DNA of 64,000 bases from an uncultured Gellertiella sp. (lineage in GTDB: Bacteria; Pseudomonadota; Alphaproteobacteria; Rhizobiales; Rhizobiaceae). Under the pieces are notes generated by a model. The model saw only the letters and a list, made by a program, of their open reading frames with translations, did no database searches and was not told the origin of the DNA. Each line of letters begins with the position of its first letter. Position 1 is the first letter of the stretch. The position numbers and the translations under genes are program-made. This document shows positions 18,419 to 30,093 of this stretch, piece after piece. The stretch is from assembly GCF_963457605.1 (NCBI RefSeq), contig NZ_OY735139.1:3254001-3318000 (forward strand), read 5' to 3'.

Positions 18419-21400
18419 ATGAAATTCAACAAGCTCCGTCTCCTCGGTTTCAAATCCTTCGTCGAGCCCTCCGAATTCATCATCGAGCGGGGGCTGACCG
18501 GCGTTGTCGGGCCGAATGGCTGCGGGAAGTCGAACCTGGTTGAAGCGCTGCGCTGGGTGATGGGGGAGAATTCCTACAAGAACATGCGCGCTTCCGGCAT
18601 GGATGACGTGATCTTTTCCGGTTCCGGCAACCGCCCGGCCCGCAATACCGCCGAAGTCGGCCTCTATCTCGATAATTCCGACCGCACCGCGCCGGCCGCC
18701 TTCAACGATGCCGACGAGATCCAGGTGACGCGGCGGATCGAGCGGGAGCAGGGGTCGGTCTACCGGATCAATGGCAAGGAAGCCCGCGCCAAGGATGTGC
18801 AATTGCTGTTTGCCGATGCCTCGACCGGCGCGCGCTCGCCGTCGATGGTCGGGCAGGGCAGGATCGGCGAGCTGATCCAGGCCAAGCCCCAGGCGCGGCG
18901 GCAATTGCTGGAAGAGGCGGCGGGCATTTCCGGCCTGCATTCGCGCCGCCACGAGGCGGAATTGCGGATGCGCGGCGCGGAAACCAATCTCGAGCGGCTG
19001 GAAGATGTCACCGCCCAGCTCGAAAGCCAGATCGAAAGCCTGAAGCGGCAGGCGCGCCAGGCCAACCGCTTCAGGATGCTGTCCGCCGATATCCGGGCCC
19101 GCGAGGCGGTGCTGCTGCATATCCGCTGGGTGGAGGCCAGGCTTGCCGAGGCCGAGGCGACCAGCGCCCTCAACCAGGCCACCATGGTGGTGGCCGAGCG
19201 GGCGCAGGCGCAGATGCAGGCGGCAAAGGACCAGGCGATTGCCAGCCTGAAACTGCCGGAACTGCGCGAGGACGAGGCAAAATGCGCCGCCGCCCTGCAA
19301 CGGCTGCAATTTGCCCGGGCGCAGCTCGAGGATGATGCCAGCCGCCTGCTGAAGCGGCGCGACGAGCTGCTGCGTCGCCTAACCCATTTGTGTGAGGATA
19401 TCCGCCGGGAAGAGCGTCTGGTGCTCGAAAATGCCACCATTCTGGAGCGTTTGACCCAGGAAGAGGCCGAAATCGGGGAACAGCTCGCCGAGGCCGGGGA
19501 TATCGCCGAAGAGATCCGCGAGGCTTTCTCTCTCGCCTCCGCCAGGCTTGCCGGGAGCGAGCAGGTCCACCAGCGGCTGACGGCGGAGCGGGCGGAGGCC
19601 TCTGCCCGCCGCAGCCAGCTCGAGCGGGCGCTGCGCGATCTCGAAGACCGCAAGCTGCGGCTTTCCCGGCAGATCAGCGACGCCGAACGGGAATTGCAGG
19701 CGATTGCCGGGCGGATGGCGAGCCTGCCGGACCCGGAGGAAAAGCAGGCGATGGTCGAGGCGGCGGAAGCGATGCTCGCCGAACGGCTGGCCGCGATCCA
19801 GTCGCTGGAGGCCGCCGTCACCGAGGCCCGTGCGGCCGAAAGCCTCGCCCGCCTTCCCGTCGATGCCGCCCGCGCCCGGCTGGCGGGGCTCGAAACCGAG
19901 GCGCGGACGATTTCAAAAATGCTGGCGGCCGGGGCGTCGGATGGCGGCTTTACCCCCGTGGCCGAAGAAATCACCGTGTCGCGCGGCTATGAGGCTGCGC
20001 TTGGTGCTGCGCTCGGCGACGAGCTGCAATCCGCGCTGGACGAGGCCGCACCCGCCCATTGGCGGCTCACCGGCGACGGGGCGAATGATCCGGCGCTGCC
20101 GAATGCGGCGGTGCCGCTGTCGAATTTCGTTCAGGCCCCGAAGGCGCTCACCCGCCGCCTGCGCCAGATCGGCATCGTCGAACCGGACATTGCCGAAAGC
20201 CTGATCGCTTCGCTGAAACCCGGCCAGCGGCTGGTGACGCGGGCAGGTGCCGTCTGGCGCTGGGACGGGCATGTCACCGGAGCGGATGCGCCGGGGGCGG
20301 CTGCCCTCAGGCTTGCCCAGAAGAACCGGCTTGCCGAAATCGACCAGGAAGCCGACGAGGCCCGCGAGGCGCTGGACGAGGCGGATGAACGGCTGGCGCT
20401 TGCCCGCGAAGCCATCGGTCTCGTCGAGCAGGAGCTGTCGCGCGCCCGCGAGGAAAGCCGGGCGGCGACCCGTGCTGTCACCGACGCGCGCGAGGCGCTG
20501 TCGCAGGCCGAACGGGCCTCCGGCGACCTGATGCGCCGCCGCGATGTGATCCAGGAGACATTGGCGCAGTTTTCCGGCCAGCTCGAAGATCTCGCCACCA
20601 GCGAGGAGGATGCCCGCACCGAGCTTGCCGACCAGCCGGATGTGACGGCGCTGGATTTTCGCCTGCGCGAACAGCAGCTCGAAGTCGCAACCGACCGCAG
20701 CCTGGCCGCCGAAGCCCGGGCCCGGCACGAAGGCTTCAGCCGCGAGAACGACCAGCGCCAGCGCCGGGTTCTGGCACTGCGCCAGGAGCGGGCAAGCTGG
20801 GAGGCGCGCGGCGCGGGGGCTGGCGAGCAGATCGAACGGCTGCGCGAGCGCGAGGAAGAGGCCCGCGAGGAAATGGCCGGTCTCGACGAGGCCCCGGAAG
20901 AATTCGAGGAGAAGCGCCGGGCGCTGATGCATGAATTGCAGAAGGCCGAAGCCGGGCGCAGGGACGCCGCCGACCGGCTGGCCGGGGCCGAGACACGGCA
21001 GCGCGAGGCCGACCAGCAGGCCGCCCGCGCCCTTGCCGAACTTGCCGACAGCCGGGAAAAGCGCGGTCGCCAGGAGGAACGGCTGGTGTCCGCCCGCCAG
21101 CGCCGCGAGGAAAGCGAGGCCCGCATCCACGAGGTGCTGTCGGTGCCGCCGCATGAGGCGATGCGCTTTGCCGGCCTTGCCGCCGATCAGCCGCTCCCCG
21201 ATCCGCGCGAGGTGGAACGGGATCTCGAACGGCTGAAGATCGAGCGGGAAAGGCTCGGAGCCGTCAATCTGCGGGCCGAGGAAGAGCAGAGGGAACTCTC
21301 CGACAAGCTCTCAACCCTGATCCGCGAGCGCGACGACGTGGTCGACGCGATCCGCAAGCTGCGCGCCGCCATCCAGAGCCTCAACCGCGAGGGCCGCGAA

Positions 21401-21880
21401 CGGCTGCTCGCCGCCTTCGACGTGGTCAATGCCCAGTTCCAGCGGCTGTTCACCCATCTCTTCGGCGGCGGCACGGCGGAACTGCAACTGATCGAGTCGG
21501 AAGATCCGCTCGAAGCCGGCCTTGAAATTCTCGCCCGTCCGCCCGGCAAGAAGCCGCAGACCATGACGCTGCTTTCCGGCGGCGAACAGGCGCTGACGGC
21601 GATGGCGCTGATCTTTGCGGTCTTCCTCACCAATCCCGCCCCGATCTGCGTGCTCGACGAGGTGGATGCACCGCTCGATGACCACAATGTCGAGCGCTAT
21701 TGCAACCTGATGGACGAAATGGCGGCCTCGACCGAAACCCGCTTCATCGTCATCACCCACAACCCCATCACCATGGCCCGCATGAACCGCCTGTTCGGGG
21801 TGACCATGGCCGAACAGGGCGTGTCGCAACTGGTGTCAGTGGATCTCCAGACCGCCGAGCAATTGCGCGAGGCGGTGTAG
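18419..21880 (+). CDS. smc: chromosome segregation SMC ATPase
   Basis: 1153 aa. Walker A GPNGCGKS (31-38) is in the N-terminal head. Long coiled coils of heptad-rich, E/R/A-rich sequence lie on both sides of a hinge at about residues 505-620. In the C-terminal head are the signature LLSGGEQALTAMAL (about residue 1050) and Walker B ICVLDEVDAPLDDHNV (about 1078). It forms the condensin complex with ScpA/ScpB and organises sister chromosomes. The coiled-coil coding region produces long antisense open frames that are artefacts. Confidence 0.96.
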   Translation: MKFNKLRLLGFKSFVEPSEFIIERGLTGVVGPNGCGKSNLVEALRWVMGENSYKNMRASGMDDVIFSGSGNRPARNTAEVGLYLDNSDRTAPAAFNDADEIQVTRRIEREQGSVYRINGKEARAKDVQLLFADASTGARSPSMVGQGRIGELIQAKPQARRQLLEEAAGISGLHSRRHEAELRMRGAETNLERLEDVTAQLESQIESLKRQARQANRFRMLSADIRAREAVLLHIRWVEARLAEAEATSALNQATMVVAERAQAQMQAAKDQAIASLKLPELREDEAKCAAALQRLQFARAQLEDDASRLLKRRDELLRRLTHLCEDIRREERLVLENATILERLTQEEAEIGEQLAEAGDIAEEIREAFSLASARLAGSEQVHQRLTAERAEASARRSQLERALRDLEDRKLRLSRQISDAERELQAIAGRMASLPDPEEKQAMVEAAEAMLAERLAAIQSLEAAVTEARAAESLARLPVDAARARLAGLETEARTISKMLAAGASDGGFTPVAEEITVSRGYEAALGAALGDELQSALDEAAPAHWRLTGDGANDPALPNAAVPLSNFVQAPKALTRRLRQIGIVEPDIAESLIASLKPGQRLVTRAGAVWRWDGHVTGADAPGAAALRLAQKNRLAEIDQEADEAREALDEADERLALAREAIGLVEQELSRAREESRAATRAVTDAREALSQAERASGDLMRRRDVIQETLAQFSGQLEDLATSEEDARTELADQPDVTALDFRLREQQLEVATDRSLAAEARARHEGFSRENDQRQRRVLALRQERASWEARGAGAGEQIERLREREEEAREEMAGLDEAPEEFEEKRRALMHELQKAEAGRRDAADRLAGAETRQREADQQAARALAELADSREKRGRQEERLVSARQRREESEARIHEVLSVPPHEAMRFAGLAADQPLPDPREVERDLERLKIERERLGAVNLRAEEEQRELSDKLSTLIRERDDVVDAIRKLRAAIQSLNREGRERLLAAFDVVNAQFQRLFTHLFGGGTAELQLIESEDPLEAGLEILARPPGKKPQTMTLLSGGEQALTAMALIFAVFLTNPAPICVLDEVDAPLDDHNVERYCNLMDEMAASTETRFIVITHNPITMARMNRLFGVTMAEQGVSQLVSVDLQTAEQLREAV

Positions 21881-21920
21881 GGGAACGCGACCCTTATTTC
21901 GTAGTGTCACCCCTGCCGGT

Positions 21921-22502
21921 CTAGGGCACTGTTTTCGGGGCCTGCGACGTGGTGCCGTTCGGCGGGGTGATGGCCTGCGGCAATGGCGGAGTTCCGGGTA
22001 CGGTCAGCGAAAAAGGTTGACCCGGTGGGCGATGCTTGCGGTTGCTGGCGAGTGCGTCAACGACCGCCTGCACCTTGCCCGGCTTGTCATAGCCAAGCGT
22101 GTCCTTCGGCAGGCAGGCGACGTTGTACATTTCGATGTCGATCATGTTGCCGACATCGGTGTGGGAGGTGTTGGTCTGGGTGAGGTTGGCCCCTGCGCTG
22201 ACGGTGGTGACCGTACTCGTCGCCGGAGGGGCGGCCTTGAGGTCCAGCACCAGGGTCCCGCTCTTGTCCGCACCGGACGTCACGTGAAAATTGACGGTGA
22301 CCTTGCACACGTCGATGCCCAGTTTGGTCTTTCCGGCCTTGAGTGCCCGGTTCATGCCGGAAAACCCCTTGCCGATATCAACCATGGCGTTTTCGACGGT
22401 GACGGAACCTGGCCTGGCAAGATCGCCGGGTGAAAAGGACGTGCACCCTGACATCGAAACGGCACTCACGGCCAAAGCGCCGAGCAATGAGATTTTGTTC
22501 AT
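21921..22502 (-). CDS. hypothetical lipoprotein
   Basis: 193 aa. MNKISLLGALAVSAVSMSGC is a lipoprotein signal with the lipidated Cys at residue 20. The mature part is beta-rich, with a central segment on conserved cysteines (DVCKVTVNFHV, YNVACLPKD), and ends in a Pro/Thr-rich tail (PGTPPLPQAITPPNGTT). The start has GAGGAGG upstream. No family recognised. Confidence 0.7.
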   Translation of the reverse strand: MNKISLLGALAVSAVSMSGCTSFSPGDLARPGSVTVENAMVDIGKGFSGMNRALKAGKTKLGIDVCKVTVNFHVTSGADKSGTLVLDLKAAPPATSTVTTVSAGANLTQTNTSHTDVGNMIDIEMYNVACLPKDTLGYDKPGKVQAVVDALASNRKHRPPGQPFSLTVPGTPPLPQAITPPNGTTSQAPKTVP

Positions 22503-22856
22503 CCTGTTTTCCTCCTCTTAATATTAGAGAAGATCAATAAAAAGTAGACTCCTAAAAGTTGCAAATGGAATCCCTGCTGCAATCCATGAATCCTGTGGAT
22601 TGCCGCAGACACCGGGTCAGCAGAAACGGCACCAGAACAAGATGATGAACAAGATGTTAAAATTCAGGTCAGTCGCCAATTGTTAAAATTTTAACTTCAC
22701 AATTAACCACAAAGCCAAGTGCATGGCAGGTGAAAATTAATGTAATTCCTTATTTGTCATAAATATGCTAGTTCGAATTACGGCAATAGTATTGGTCTGC
22801 CGGGTGGCAGATCTGCAGGTGGTGCGTATGGCCATTGGGGCCGAAGGTTTGGAGTC
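22503..22856. other. AT-rich intergenic region with a perfect 14-bp palindrome
   Basis: This region lies between the divergent lipoprotein (-) and the 120-aa gene (+). GTTAAAATTTTAAC (22682-22695) is a perfect palindrome, with a related TGTTAAAATT at 22655-22664 and TTAACC at 22703-22708. TTAA-N8-TTAA (22691-22706) is one base too long for a CtrA box. Probably promoter and regulator-binding DNA. No gene. Confidence 0.5.
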
Positions 22857-23219
22857 GTGCGTAACATGTTCAAGCTCAGAGGTCTGTTCGGTGCATCGGG
22901 TTCGGTGGAGGAGGGCAAGCAGGTGCCGCCGCCAGAGCCGCGTTTCGGCCGGCTGTTTTCGCGCGACGACAAGATGGAATATGAAAAGCCCGTCATCGAC
23001 ACCTATGCCTATGACATCGACAAATGGCACTCGCTGATCCTGCTCGACGATGACGTGGCGGAAGCCGCCATTCGCCTGCGCAGCCTTGGCCGCGAGCTCG
23101 AAGACGAGCTTGCCCAACGCTATCTCGCCAGCATGGACAAGTCGAAGCTGGCCGGACTGCTGGAAGAGCTGCTGAAGCGCCCGGTCGCTGAACGTCCCTC
23201 GACCGGTTTTCCCTTCTGA
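22857..23219 (+). CDS. hypothetical protein, 120 aa
   Basis: The start is GTG 22857 (GGAG five bases upstream); ATG 22866 is an alternative. The soluble sequence has a basic N-terminus, then KMEYEKPVIDTYAYDIDKWHSLILLDDDVAEAAIRLRSLGRELEDELAQRYLAS, predicted largely helical. No signal peptide or membrane segment. No family recognised. It precedes ppdK in the same direction, separated by about 165 bases. Confidence 0.65.
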   Translation: MRNMFKLRGLFGASGSVEEGKQVPPPEPRFGRLFSRDDKMEYEKPVIDTYAYDIDKWHSLILLDDDVAEAAIRLRSLGRELEDELAQRYLASMDKSKLAGLLEELLKRPVAERPSTGFPF

Positions 23220-23383
23220 ACAGCTGCAACCCCGGTCGGCACACGGCCTTTTTGCGGCGCATAATCGCTTCCGGCAGCACATTGTCGCATTTCTTTCGCA
23301 ATGCACCATTTTTGCCGCTTCTGGTGATTTCCTTTCAGATTTGAATGGATTACCGTGGCTTTACCTGACGGGAAGAGGGTAAT

Positions 23384-26050
<2,667 letters not shown>

Positions 26051-26087
26051 CGGGCTGAGGGTGGAATTGCTTTTATATCGGAAGTGA

Positions 26088-26116
26088 CTTAAATTACGGA
26101 ACATACGGAATTTAAG
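26088..26116 (+). promoter_or_regulatory. operator-like inverted repeat over the antitoxin Shine-Dalgarno
   Basis: CTTAAATT (26088-26095) and AATTTAAG (26109-26116) form a perfect 8-bp dyad with a 13-base spacer that itself repeats ACGGAA. The right arm overlaps the ribosome site AAGGAGG (26114-26120) of the Phd/YefM gene. This is a typical autorepression layout for type II antitoxins. Inference from sequence symmetry. Confidence 0.6.
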
Positions 26117-26126
26117 GAGGCTTCTC

Positions 26127-26360
26127 ATGAACAGCGTTGCCGCGTCGGAATTGCAGAAGAATTTCGGCGAATGGGTGGAACGGTGCCAGGCCAACCCGGT
26201 CGAAATCACCCGCTATGGCCGCCCCTCCGCCTATCTCGTCTCGGCAGATTTGTTTCAGCAGCTGTGGAGCCGGTTGCAACGAACCATTCCCGTGGAAGCG
26301 CTTTCGGACGAAGAGGTCAGCGCCATCATGGGCGCGGCGGTGACCACGGCTGAGCCCTAG
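26127..26360 (+). CDS. Phd/YefM-family type II antitoxin
   Basis: 77 aa. MNSVAASELQKNFGEWVERCQANPVEITRYGRPSAYLVSADLFQQL is the Phd/YefM DNA-binding N-terminal domain (the usual form is AxxxFxxxLxxVxxxPVxItRxGrpxAVLVS). The acidic tail would bind the toxin. The start ATG 26127 follows AAGGAGG. The stop TAG is the first base triplet of a dispersed repeat, so the original tail or a following toxin gene may have been altered. No Doc, RelE or PIN toxin follows directly. Confidence 0.85.
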   Translation: MNSVAASELQKNFGEWVERCQANPVEITRYGRPSAYLVSADLFQQLWSRLQRTIPVEALSDEEVSAIMGAAVTTAEP

Positions 26361-26460
26361 AGTTTGTCAGGGAAAAGTGGAATCCGGTTTTCCCGAAAAG
26401 ACAAACGAAAACAAATTTGCTTGGAGTCTGTCAGGTTCTATCTGAACCTGACAGACTCTA
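26358..26460 (+). repeat. dispersed palindromic element, copy 1 (blocks A and B)
   Basis: Block A (from 26358) is TAGAGTTTGTCAGGG, then the core hairpin AAAAGTGGAATCCGGTTTTC, then ACAAACGAAAACAAATTTGC. Block B is a 14-bp stem AGTCTGTCAGGTTC (26425-26438) / GAACCTGACAGACT (26444-26457). The element ends CTCTA. The initial TAG is the stop codon of the Phd gene. Confidence 0.85.
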
Positions 26461-26486
26461 AGATCTCAAGGATATTCCGGAACCCG

Positions 26487-26511
26487 GCAGCCCGTTGCCC
26501 CGCCGGGCTGC
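26487..26511 (+). other. hairpin upstream of the PemK-like gene
   Basis: GCAGCCCG (26487-26494) pairs with CGGGCTGC (26504-26511), a perfect 8-bp stem with a 9-base loop. It ends 12 bases before ATG 26524, so it could control translation of that gene. There is no T-run. Confidence 0.4.
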
Positions 26512-26523
26512 GACCCGGTAGCA

Positions 26524-26976
26524 ATGAAGGTCCCGGCAGAGCCACCGCTCGGTCATGTCGTTGCCCATGATTTTCTCTGGCGCAGCAAATCGAAATTCAG
26601 GGAACACGGCGACAAGACATACCCCACGGCCCTTCTCCTTTCCCGGACCGGGCTGTTGAACTCGACACTGGTCTATGCCCTCGGGATTTCCCACATGCCG
26701 CCGCCGGAAGGGAGGCGCGCCCTTGAGGTGCCTGCAAAGCTGTGCCGCTGGATCGGGCTGGATAGTCGGCCGCAATGGATCTACACGGATGAATTGAACC
26801 TGTTTGTCTGGCCCGGCCCGGACCTGCGCCCGGCAAGCCGGATTTCAAGACGGGAAGGCCTGGAGGCTACATGCGTTCTCGGAGCCTTGCCCGGCGACTG
26901 GTTCGAGGAGGTCAAACGGCATTTCCATGAAAGCTATGTATTGAAGCGATTGGCCATCACCAAACGAAGCGAATAG
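26524..26976 (+). CDS. PemK-like (growth-inhibitor) protein
   Basis: 150 aa. The order GHVVAHDFLWRSKSKFREHGDKTYPTALLLS, then ALGISHMPPPEGRRALEVPAKLCRWIGLD, then QWIYTDELNLFVWPGPDLRP is that of a diverged PemK/MazF-like family annotated as plasmid maintenance toxin in many Alphaproteobacteria. The function, mRNA cleavage, is inferred from the family. A Phd-type antitoxin gene lies 163 bases upstream, with a dispersed element between them. No convincing Shine-Dalgarno is seen. Confidence 0.6.
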   Translation: MKVPAEPPLGHVVAHDFLWRSKSKFREHGDKTYPTALLLSRTGLLNSTLVYALGISHMPPPEGRRALEVPAKLCRWIGLDSRPQWIYTDELNLFVWPGPDLRPASRISRREGLEATCVLGALPGDWFEEVKRHFHESYVLKRLAITKRSE

Positions 26977-27012
26977 CTTGGTTGGGCAGAAATGGGCACC
27001 TTTGACGGGCGC

Positions 27013-27420
27013 TCAGGCGCGTTTCTTCCCCGGCCTGCCGCCCTTCATGCCGTTGGCGCGGGCGGCGGCGGTTTTGGCGGGGGAGCGGGACTGGCCGCCG
27101 CGCCTTTGGGCCGCGAGAAAGTGCCTTGAGCCGAAAATGCCGCGCAACAGGCCGGATATCGAATAGTCCACGTCAAGCGTTTCCCAGTGCAGGCCGGTTT
27201 CGCCGAGAAGTTCCACCTCGGCCAGTTCTTCCGCCGACGCCTGTTGCAGGCCCTCCACGGCGCGCGCCGGAAACTGGACCGCGGCCCCGTTGGCAAAATC
27301 GACGATGACCCGCTCTGACGCCGGATCGAAGCGCACGGAAACGGGAATGGGGCGCTCGGTCCGCTCGGTCTCCCACAGGCGCCTTGCCTCGATCAGATCT
27401 GCGTCTTTGACCTCAGCCAT
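27013..27420 (-). CDS. DUF2442 domain protein with basic tail
   Basis: 135 aa. ERPIPVSVRFDPASERVIVDFANGAAVQFPARAVEGLQQASAEELAEVELLGETGLHWETLDVDYSISGLLRGIFG is the DUF2442 domain, found alone or next to DUF4160 proteins in toxin-antitoxin-like pairs. An Ala/Lys/Arg-rich C-terminus ending KGGRPGKKRA resembles an AT-hook and suggests DNA binding. The start ATG 27420 follows GGAGG. No DUF4160 gene is adjacent. Confidence 0.8.
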   Translation of the reverse strand: MAEVKDADLIEARRLWETERTERPIPVSVRFDPASERVIVDFANGAAVQFPARAVEGLQQASAEELAEVELLGETGLHWETLDVDYSISGLLRGIFGSRHFLAAQRRGGQSRSPAKTAAARANGMKGGRPGKKRA

Positions 27421-27611
27421 GACAGGTCCTCCAGCTTTCGAGTCACAGGCCAGCACGGGTCTGGTACGGGCGACATAAATGCAGCCGCACCGGACTGGTG
27501 CAGCAGCTTGTCATACCAGCAGCAAACCCAGGAACCCGCATCCCCGCCCGCATCCCTGCTTGACGACCTGACGGGAATGGAGAAAGCTCGGGGTTCGATC
27601 TGGAGGATGAC

Positions 27612-28271
27612 ATGCCCGGCCTGCATCTGCTTGTTCCGTTTTTCCTCACCACGGCGCTGTTTGCAGCGATACCGGGGCCTGCGATGCTCTATGCGGCGGC
27701 GCGGACCATGGCGCGCGGGCGAAAGGCCGGGCTGATGGCCTCGCTCGGCATTCATCTCGGCGGCTACCTGCATGTCTGCGCTGCTGCCGCGGGCCTGTCC
27801 TTCTTGTTCAGGGCGGTGCCGGTTTTCTATCTGGTGGTAAAGCTTGCCGGGGCCGCCTGGCTGGTCTGGCTCGGCATCGGCCTGTTTTTGGGAACCGGCA
27901 GGAATGACACTGCCGAAGCGGACACGGAGGCGGGAGAGGGGGCAGCGGAGAATGTGGCGGCTTCAGCCCGCTCCGCCTTCCTGCAAAGCATAGCGGTCGA
28001 GGCGCTGAACCCGAAGACGGCGCTGTTCTTCCTCGCCTTCCTGCCGCAATTCGTCGATCCGCAGGCGGCCTTTCCTGTCTGGCTGCAGCTGGGCCTGCTC
28101 GGCACCATCGTCAACCTGATCTTCTCCGCCGCCGATCTTGCCTGCGTCTTCCTCGCCAGCGCCGTGATGGGCAGGCTCAGCCGCTCCACCCGCATGGTGC
28201 GCGGCCTGCAAAGGCTGGGCGGCACGGTGATTGCAGGCCTCGGCCTGCATCTCGCCTTCGACCGCAGCTAG
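27612..28271 (+). CDS. LysE/RhtB-family exporter
   Basis: 219 aa, about six transmembrane helices. PFFLTTALFAAIPGPAMLYAAARTMARGRKAGLMASLGIHLGGY is the conserved LysE N-terminus (PGP motif). ALNPKTALFFLAFLPQFVD is the second signature. Exports amino acids or related metabolites. The stop TAG coincides with the first bases of dispersed element copy 2. Confidence 0.9.
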   Translation: MPGLHLLVPFFLTTALFAAIPGPAMLYAAARTMARGRKAGLMASLGIHLGGYLHVCAAAAGLSFLFRAVPVFYLVVKLAGAAWLVWLGIGLFLGTGRNDTAEADTEAGEGAAENVAASARSAFLQSIAVEALNPKTALFFLAFLPQFVDPQAAFPVWLQLGLLGTIVNLIFSAADLACVFLASAVMGRLSRSTRMVRGLQRLGGTVIAGLGLHLAFDRS

Positions 28272-28308
28272 AGTCTGTCAGATTCTATCTGATCCTGACA
28301 GGTTCTGG
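28269..28308 (+). repeat. dispersed palindromic element, copy 2 (block B only)
   Basis: TAGAGTCTGTCAGATTC (28269-28285), five bases TATCT, then GATCCTGACAGGTTCT (28291-28306). It is a degraded block B hairpin without the block A core. The first TAG is the stop of the LysE-type gene. It sits between this gene and a convergent gene, so it may also end both transcripts. Confidence 0.75.
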
Positions 28309-28318
28309 GCATGTCGGG

Positions 28319-28783
28319 TCAGAACCGTTCCAGCAGCCGGACAAAGGCGTCGGCGAAATCCTGAAGCTGGCGGGTGCGCTCGTTGGGCGCGTCGATGCGA
28401 ATGGTTTCGCCATCCAGTTCCAGACAGGCAAACACGGTGACGCGACCGGCGTCCGAGGGGAAGCGCAGCACCGCGATCCGCTCGCAATTGGCCATATGGC
28501 GGGCGGCGGGCAGTTCAAACAGGAATTCGCCGCCAAAGTGTTTGGCCGCCGCACTGACGGCACCGGCAAAACTCTGGTCGGCGGGGCGAAAGCTGGTCAG
28601 CGCCAGTTCCATTTCCAGCAGGGGTTCGTCGAGCAGCGTCGGCAGGATCGTGCCATGCAATACCTTGGCCTGGGGCTGGTGACGCAGGTCCATCAAGGGC
28701 TTTTGCGCCACGGCACGCGGCGGTTTCGCCAGAAGGGCAGGGGCAATCACCTCCGTCGCAGACAGGGTCAGGTCCATCAGCAA
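28319..28783 (-). CDS. hypothetical protein, 154 aa
   Basis: The start is TTG 28783 (GGAAGGAG about six bases upstream) or ATG 28777. The soluble sequence contains ILPTLLDEPLLEMELALTSFRPADQSFAGAVSAAAKHFGGEFLFELPAARHMANCERIAVLRFPSDAGRVTVFACLELDGETIRIDAPNERTRQLQDFADAFVRLLERF. I recognise no domain. It converges on the LysE-type gene. Confidence 0.65.
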   Translation of the reverse strand: MLMDLTLSATEVIAPALLAKPPRAVAQKPLMDLRHQPQAKVLHGTILPTLLDEPLLEMELALTSFRPADQSFAGAVSAAAKHFGGEFLFELPAARHMANCERIAVLRFPSDAGRVTVFACLELDGETIRIDAPNERTRQLQDFADAFVRLLERF

Positions 28784-29123
28784 TCAGGGCTCCTTCCGGT
28801 CCCGCGTGTCATCTTGTCTCGCCGCCAGTCCGGCTTCGCATCGCAGAAAAGCGTGGTCATTTTGAGACATATCAGGTCTTTTCAATCATGATAATTAACC
28901 ACACCAATTCTGGCCAGCCGCCCGCCTTTGCCGGGGCAAGCTTGCCCGATGCTGGTGCGGACCGGCACGGGGTGCCGCATCCGCAAGGGCAATGCGGTCG
29001 GCGTAGAGGTGCGCCCGATGGAACGGTGCCGGAATTGGAAGGTTCCGGAGATCGGGGATCATTGGTATTCTCCCGCAAATCAGGCATGACTGCTGCTTCA
29101 GGAAAACGCCAGGGTGCTCCGCG
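28784..29123. other. intergenic region between divergent genes
   Basis: No supported gene. It contains a 14-bp palindrome GGGCAAGCTTGCCC (28934-28947). Short open frames on both strands here lack ribosome sites and family similarity. Promoters of the flanking genes are not recognisable. Confidence 0.45.
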
Positions 29124-30041
29124 ATGTTGATCCGCTATGAAAGGCCGAAATCACAGGCTGCGCGCTTTGCGCTCAAGCTTGCCAAGCTCGCTTTTCTCAC
29201 CTGCGTCCTGGCCCTGGTTCTGCATCGTTTCGGGCTGATCATCACGCCGGCGATGACGGCTGTGGTGCTGATGGCGGCAGCGGTTGCGGGTCTGGCGGTG
29301 CTGCTGGCGCTGGTCGGCCTGCAACGGCTCTGGCAGGTGGGGGCGCAAGGCGGAGTGGCGGCGGCGAGGGCGCTGCTGCTGGCCTGCCTGCCACTGGCAC
29401 TGGTGGGCGCATCGGCCTTTGCCTATCGCGGCAGCCCCGATGTTGCCGATATCTCCACCGACCACCAGAACCGGCCGGACTGGCTCGCCGCACCCGTAGC
29501 CAGCCAATCCTGGCTGCCGGGGCGGGATGCAAGCGCCGAAGGCCTTGCCGCCGAGCGGGCCGCCTATCCCGATCTCATCGGGCGGCGGTATGAAGGGGCA
29601 ATGGACCGGGTCTACCGCGCCGTCGCCAAGGTGGCGGTTGACGAACATATCCGCATCCTCGCCGAAAGCGGGCTTGAGGGTACGGTGGTCGATATCGAGG
29701 ATTACCCGACCCGCAAGAAGGGCAGAACGCCGAAGCCGCTGCCTGCCGATATATCTGCCGAGACTCCCGCCATCGGCCCGGTGCCCCGCGACCGGCCCGA
29801 CATGGCGGAGCCAGCGGGGACGCCCGCCGTTGATGTGCTGCTGCAGGGCGAAAAGCGCAGCTTCCTGCTAGGCCTGCCCTTTGACGTGCTGATCCGCCTG
29901 AAGGAAGATGCCGAGACGACGACGGTGGATATCCGGGTTTCCGCCCGCTACGGCCCCCGCGAATTCGGCCTCGCCGCCGATCTTGCCGACAGCTACCTGA
30001 AGGCACTGGATGCGGAACTGCTGGGAATTGCCGGCGGCTGA
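29124..30041 (+). CDS. DUF1499 membrane-anchored protein
   Basis: 305 aa. The N-terminal third has three hydrophobic segments (about residues 20-45, 48-70, 80-100). A soluble DUF1499 region follows (YEGAMDRVYRAVAKVAVDEHIRILAESGLEGTVVDIEDYPTR, then DVLIRLKEDAETTTVDIRVSARYGPREFGLAADLADSYLKALDAEL). Function unknown; members are conserved in rhizobia and also occur in plants. GTG and other starts were not considered because ATG 29124 opens the first membrane helix region. Confidence 0.8.
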   Translation: MLIRYERPKSQAARFALKLAKLAFLTCVLALVLHRFGLIITPAMTAVVLMAAAVAGLAVLLALVGLQRLWQVGAQGGVAAARALLLACLPLALVGASAFAYRGSPDVADISTDHQNRPDWLAAPVASQSWLPGRDASAEGLAAERAAYPDLIGRRYEGAMDRVYRAVAKVAVDEHIRILAESGLEGTVVDIEDYPTRKKGRTPKPLPADISAETPAIGPVPRDRPDMAEPAGTPAVDVLLQGEKRSFLLGLPFDVLIRLKEDAETTTVDIRVSARYGPREFGLAADLADSYLKALDAELLGIAGG

Positions 30042-30093
30042 CACGGCCGCGCCCCCTCAGCTGTTCTGCCTCAGGCTTTCCTCCAGAACCCTG

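Noticed and set aside
17495-19309. Minus-strand open frame over dsbA and smc
   Set aside because: Antisense shadow of the high-GC third positions in smc and the DsbA-like gene; no ribosome site or family match.
22691-22708. CtrA-binding box
   Set aside because: TTAA-N8-TTAA has one base too many for the consensus TTAA-N7-TTAA.
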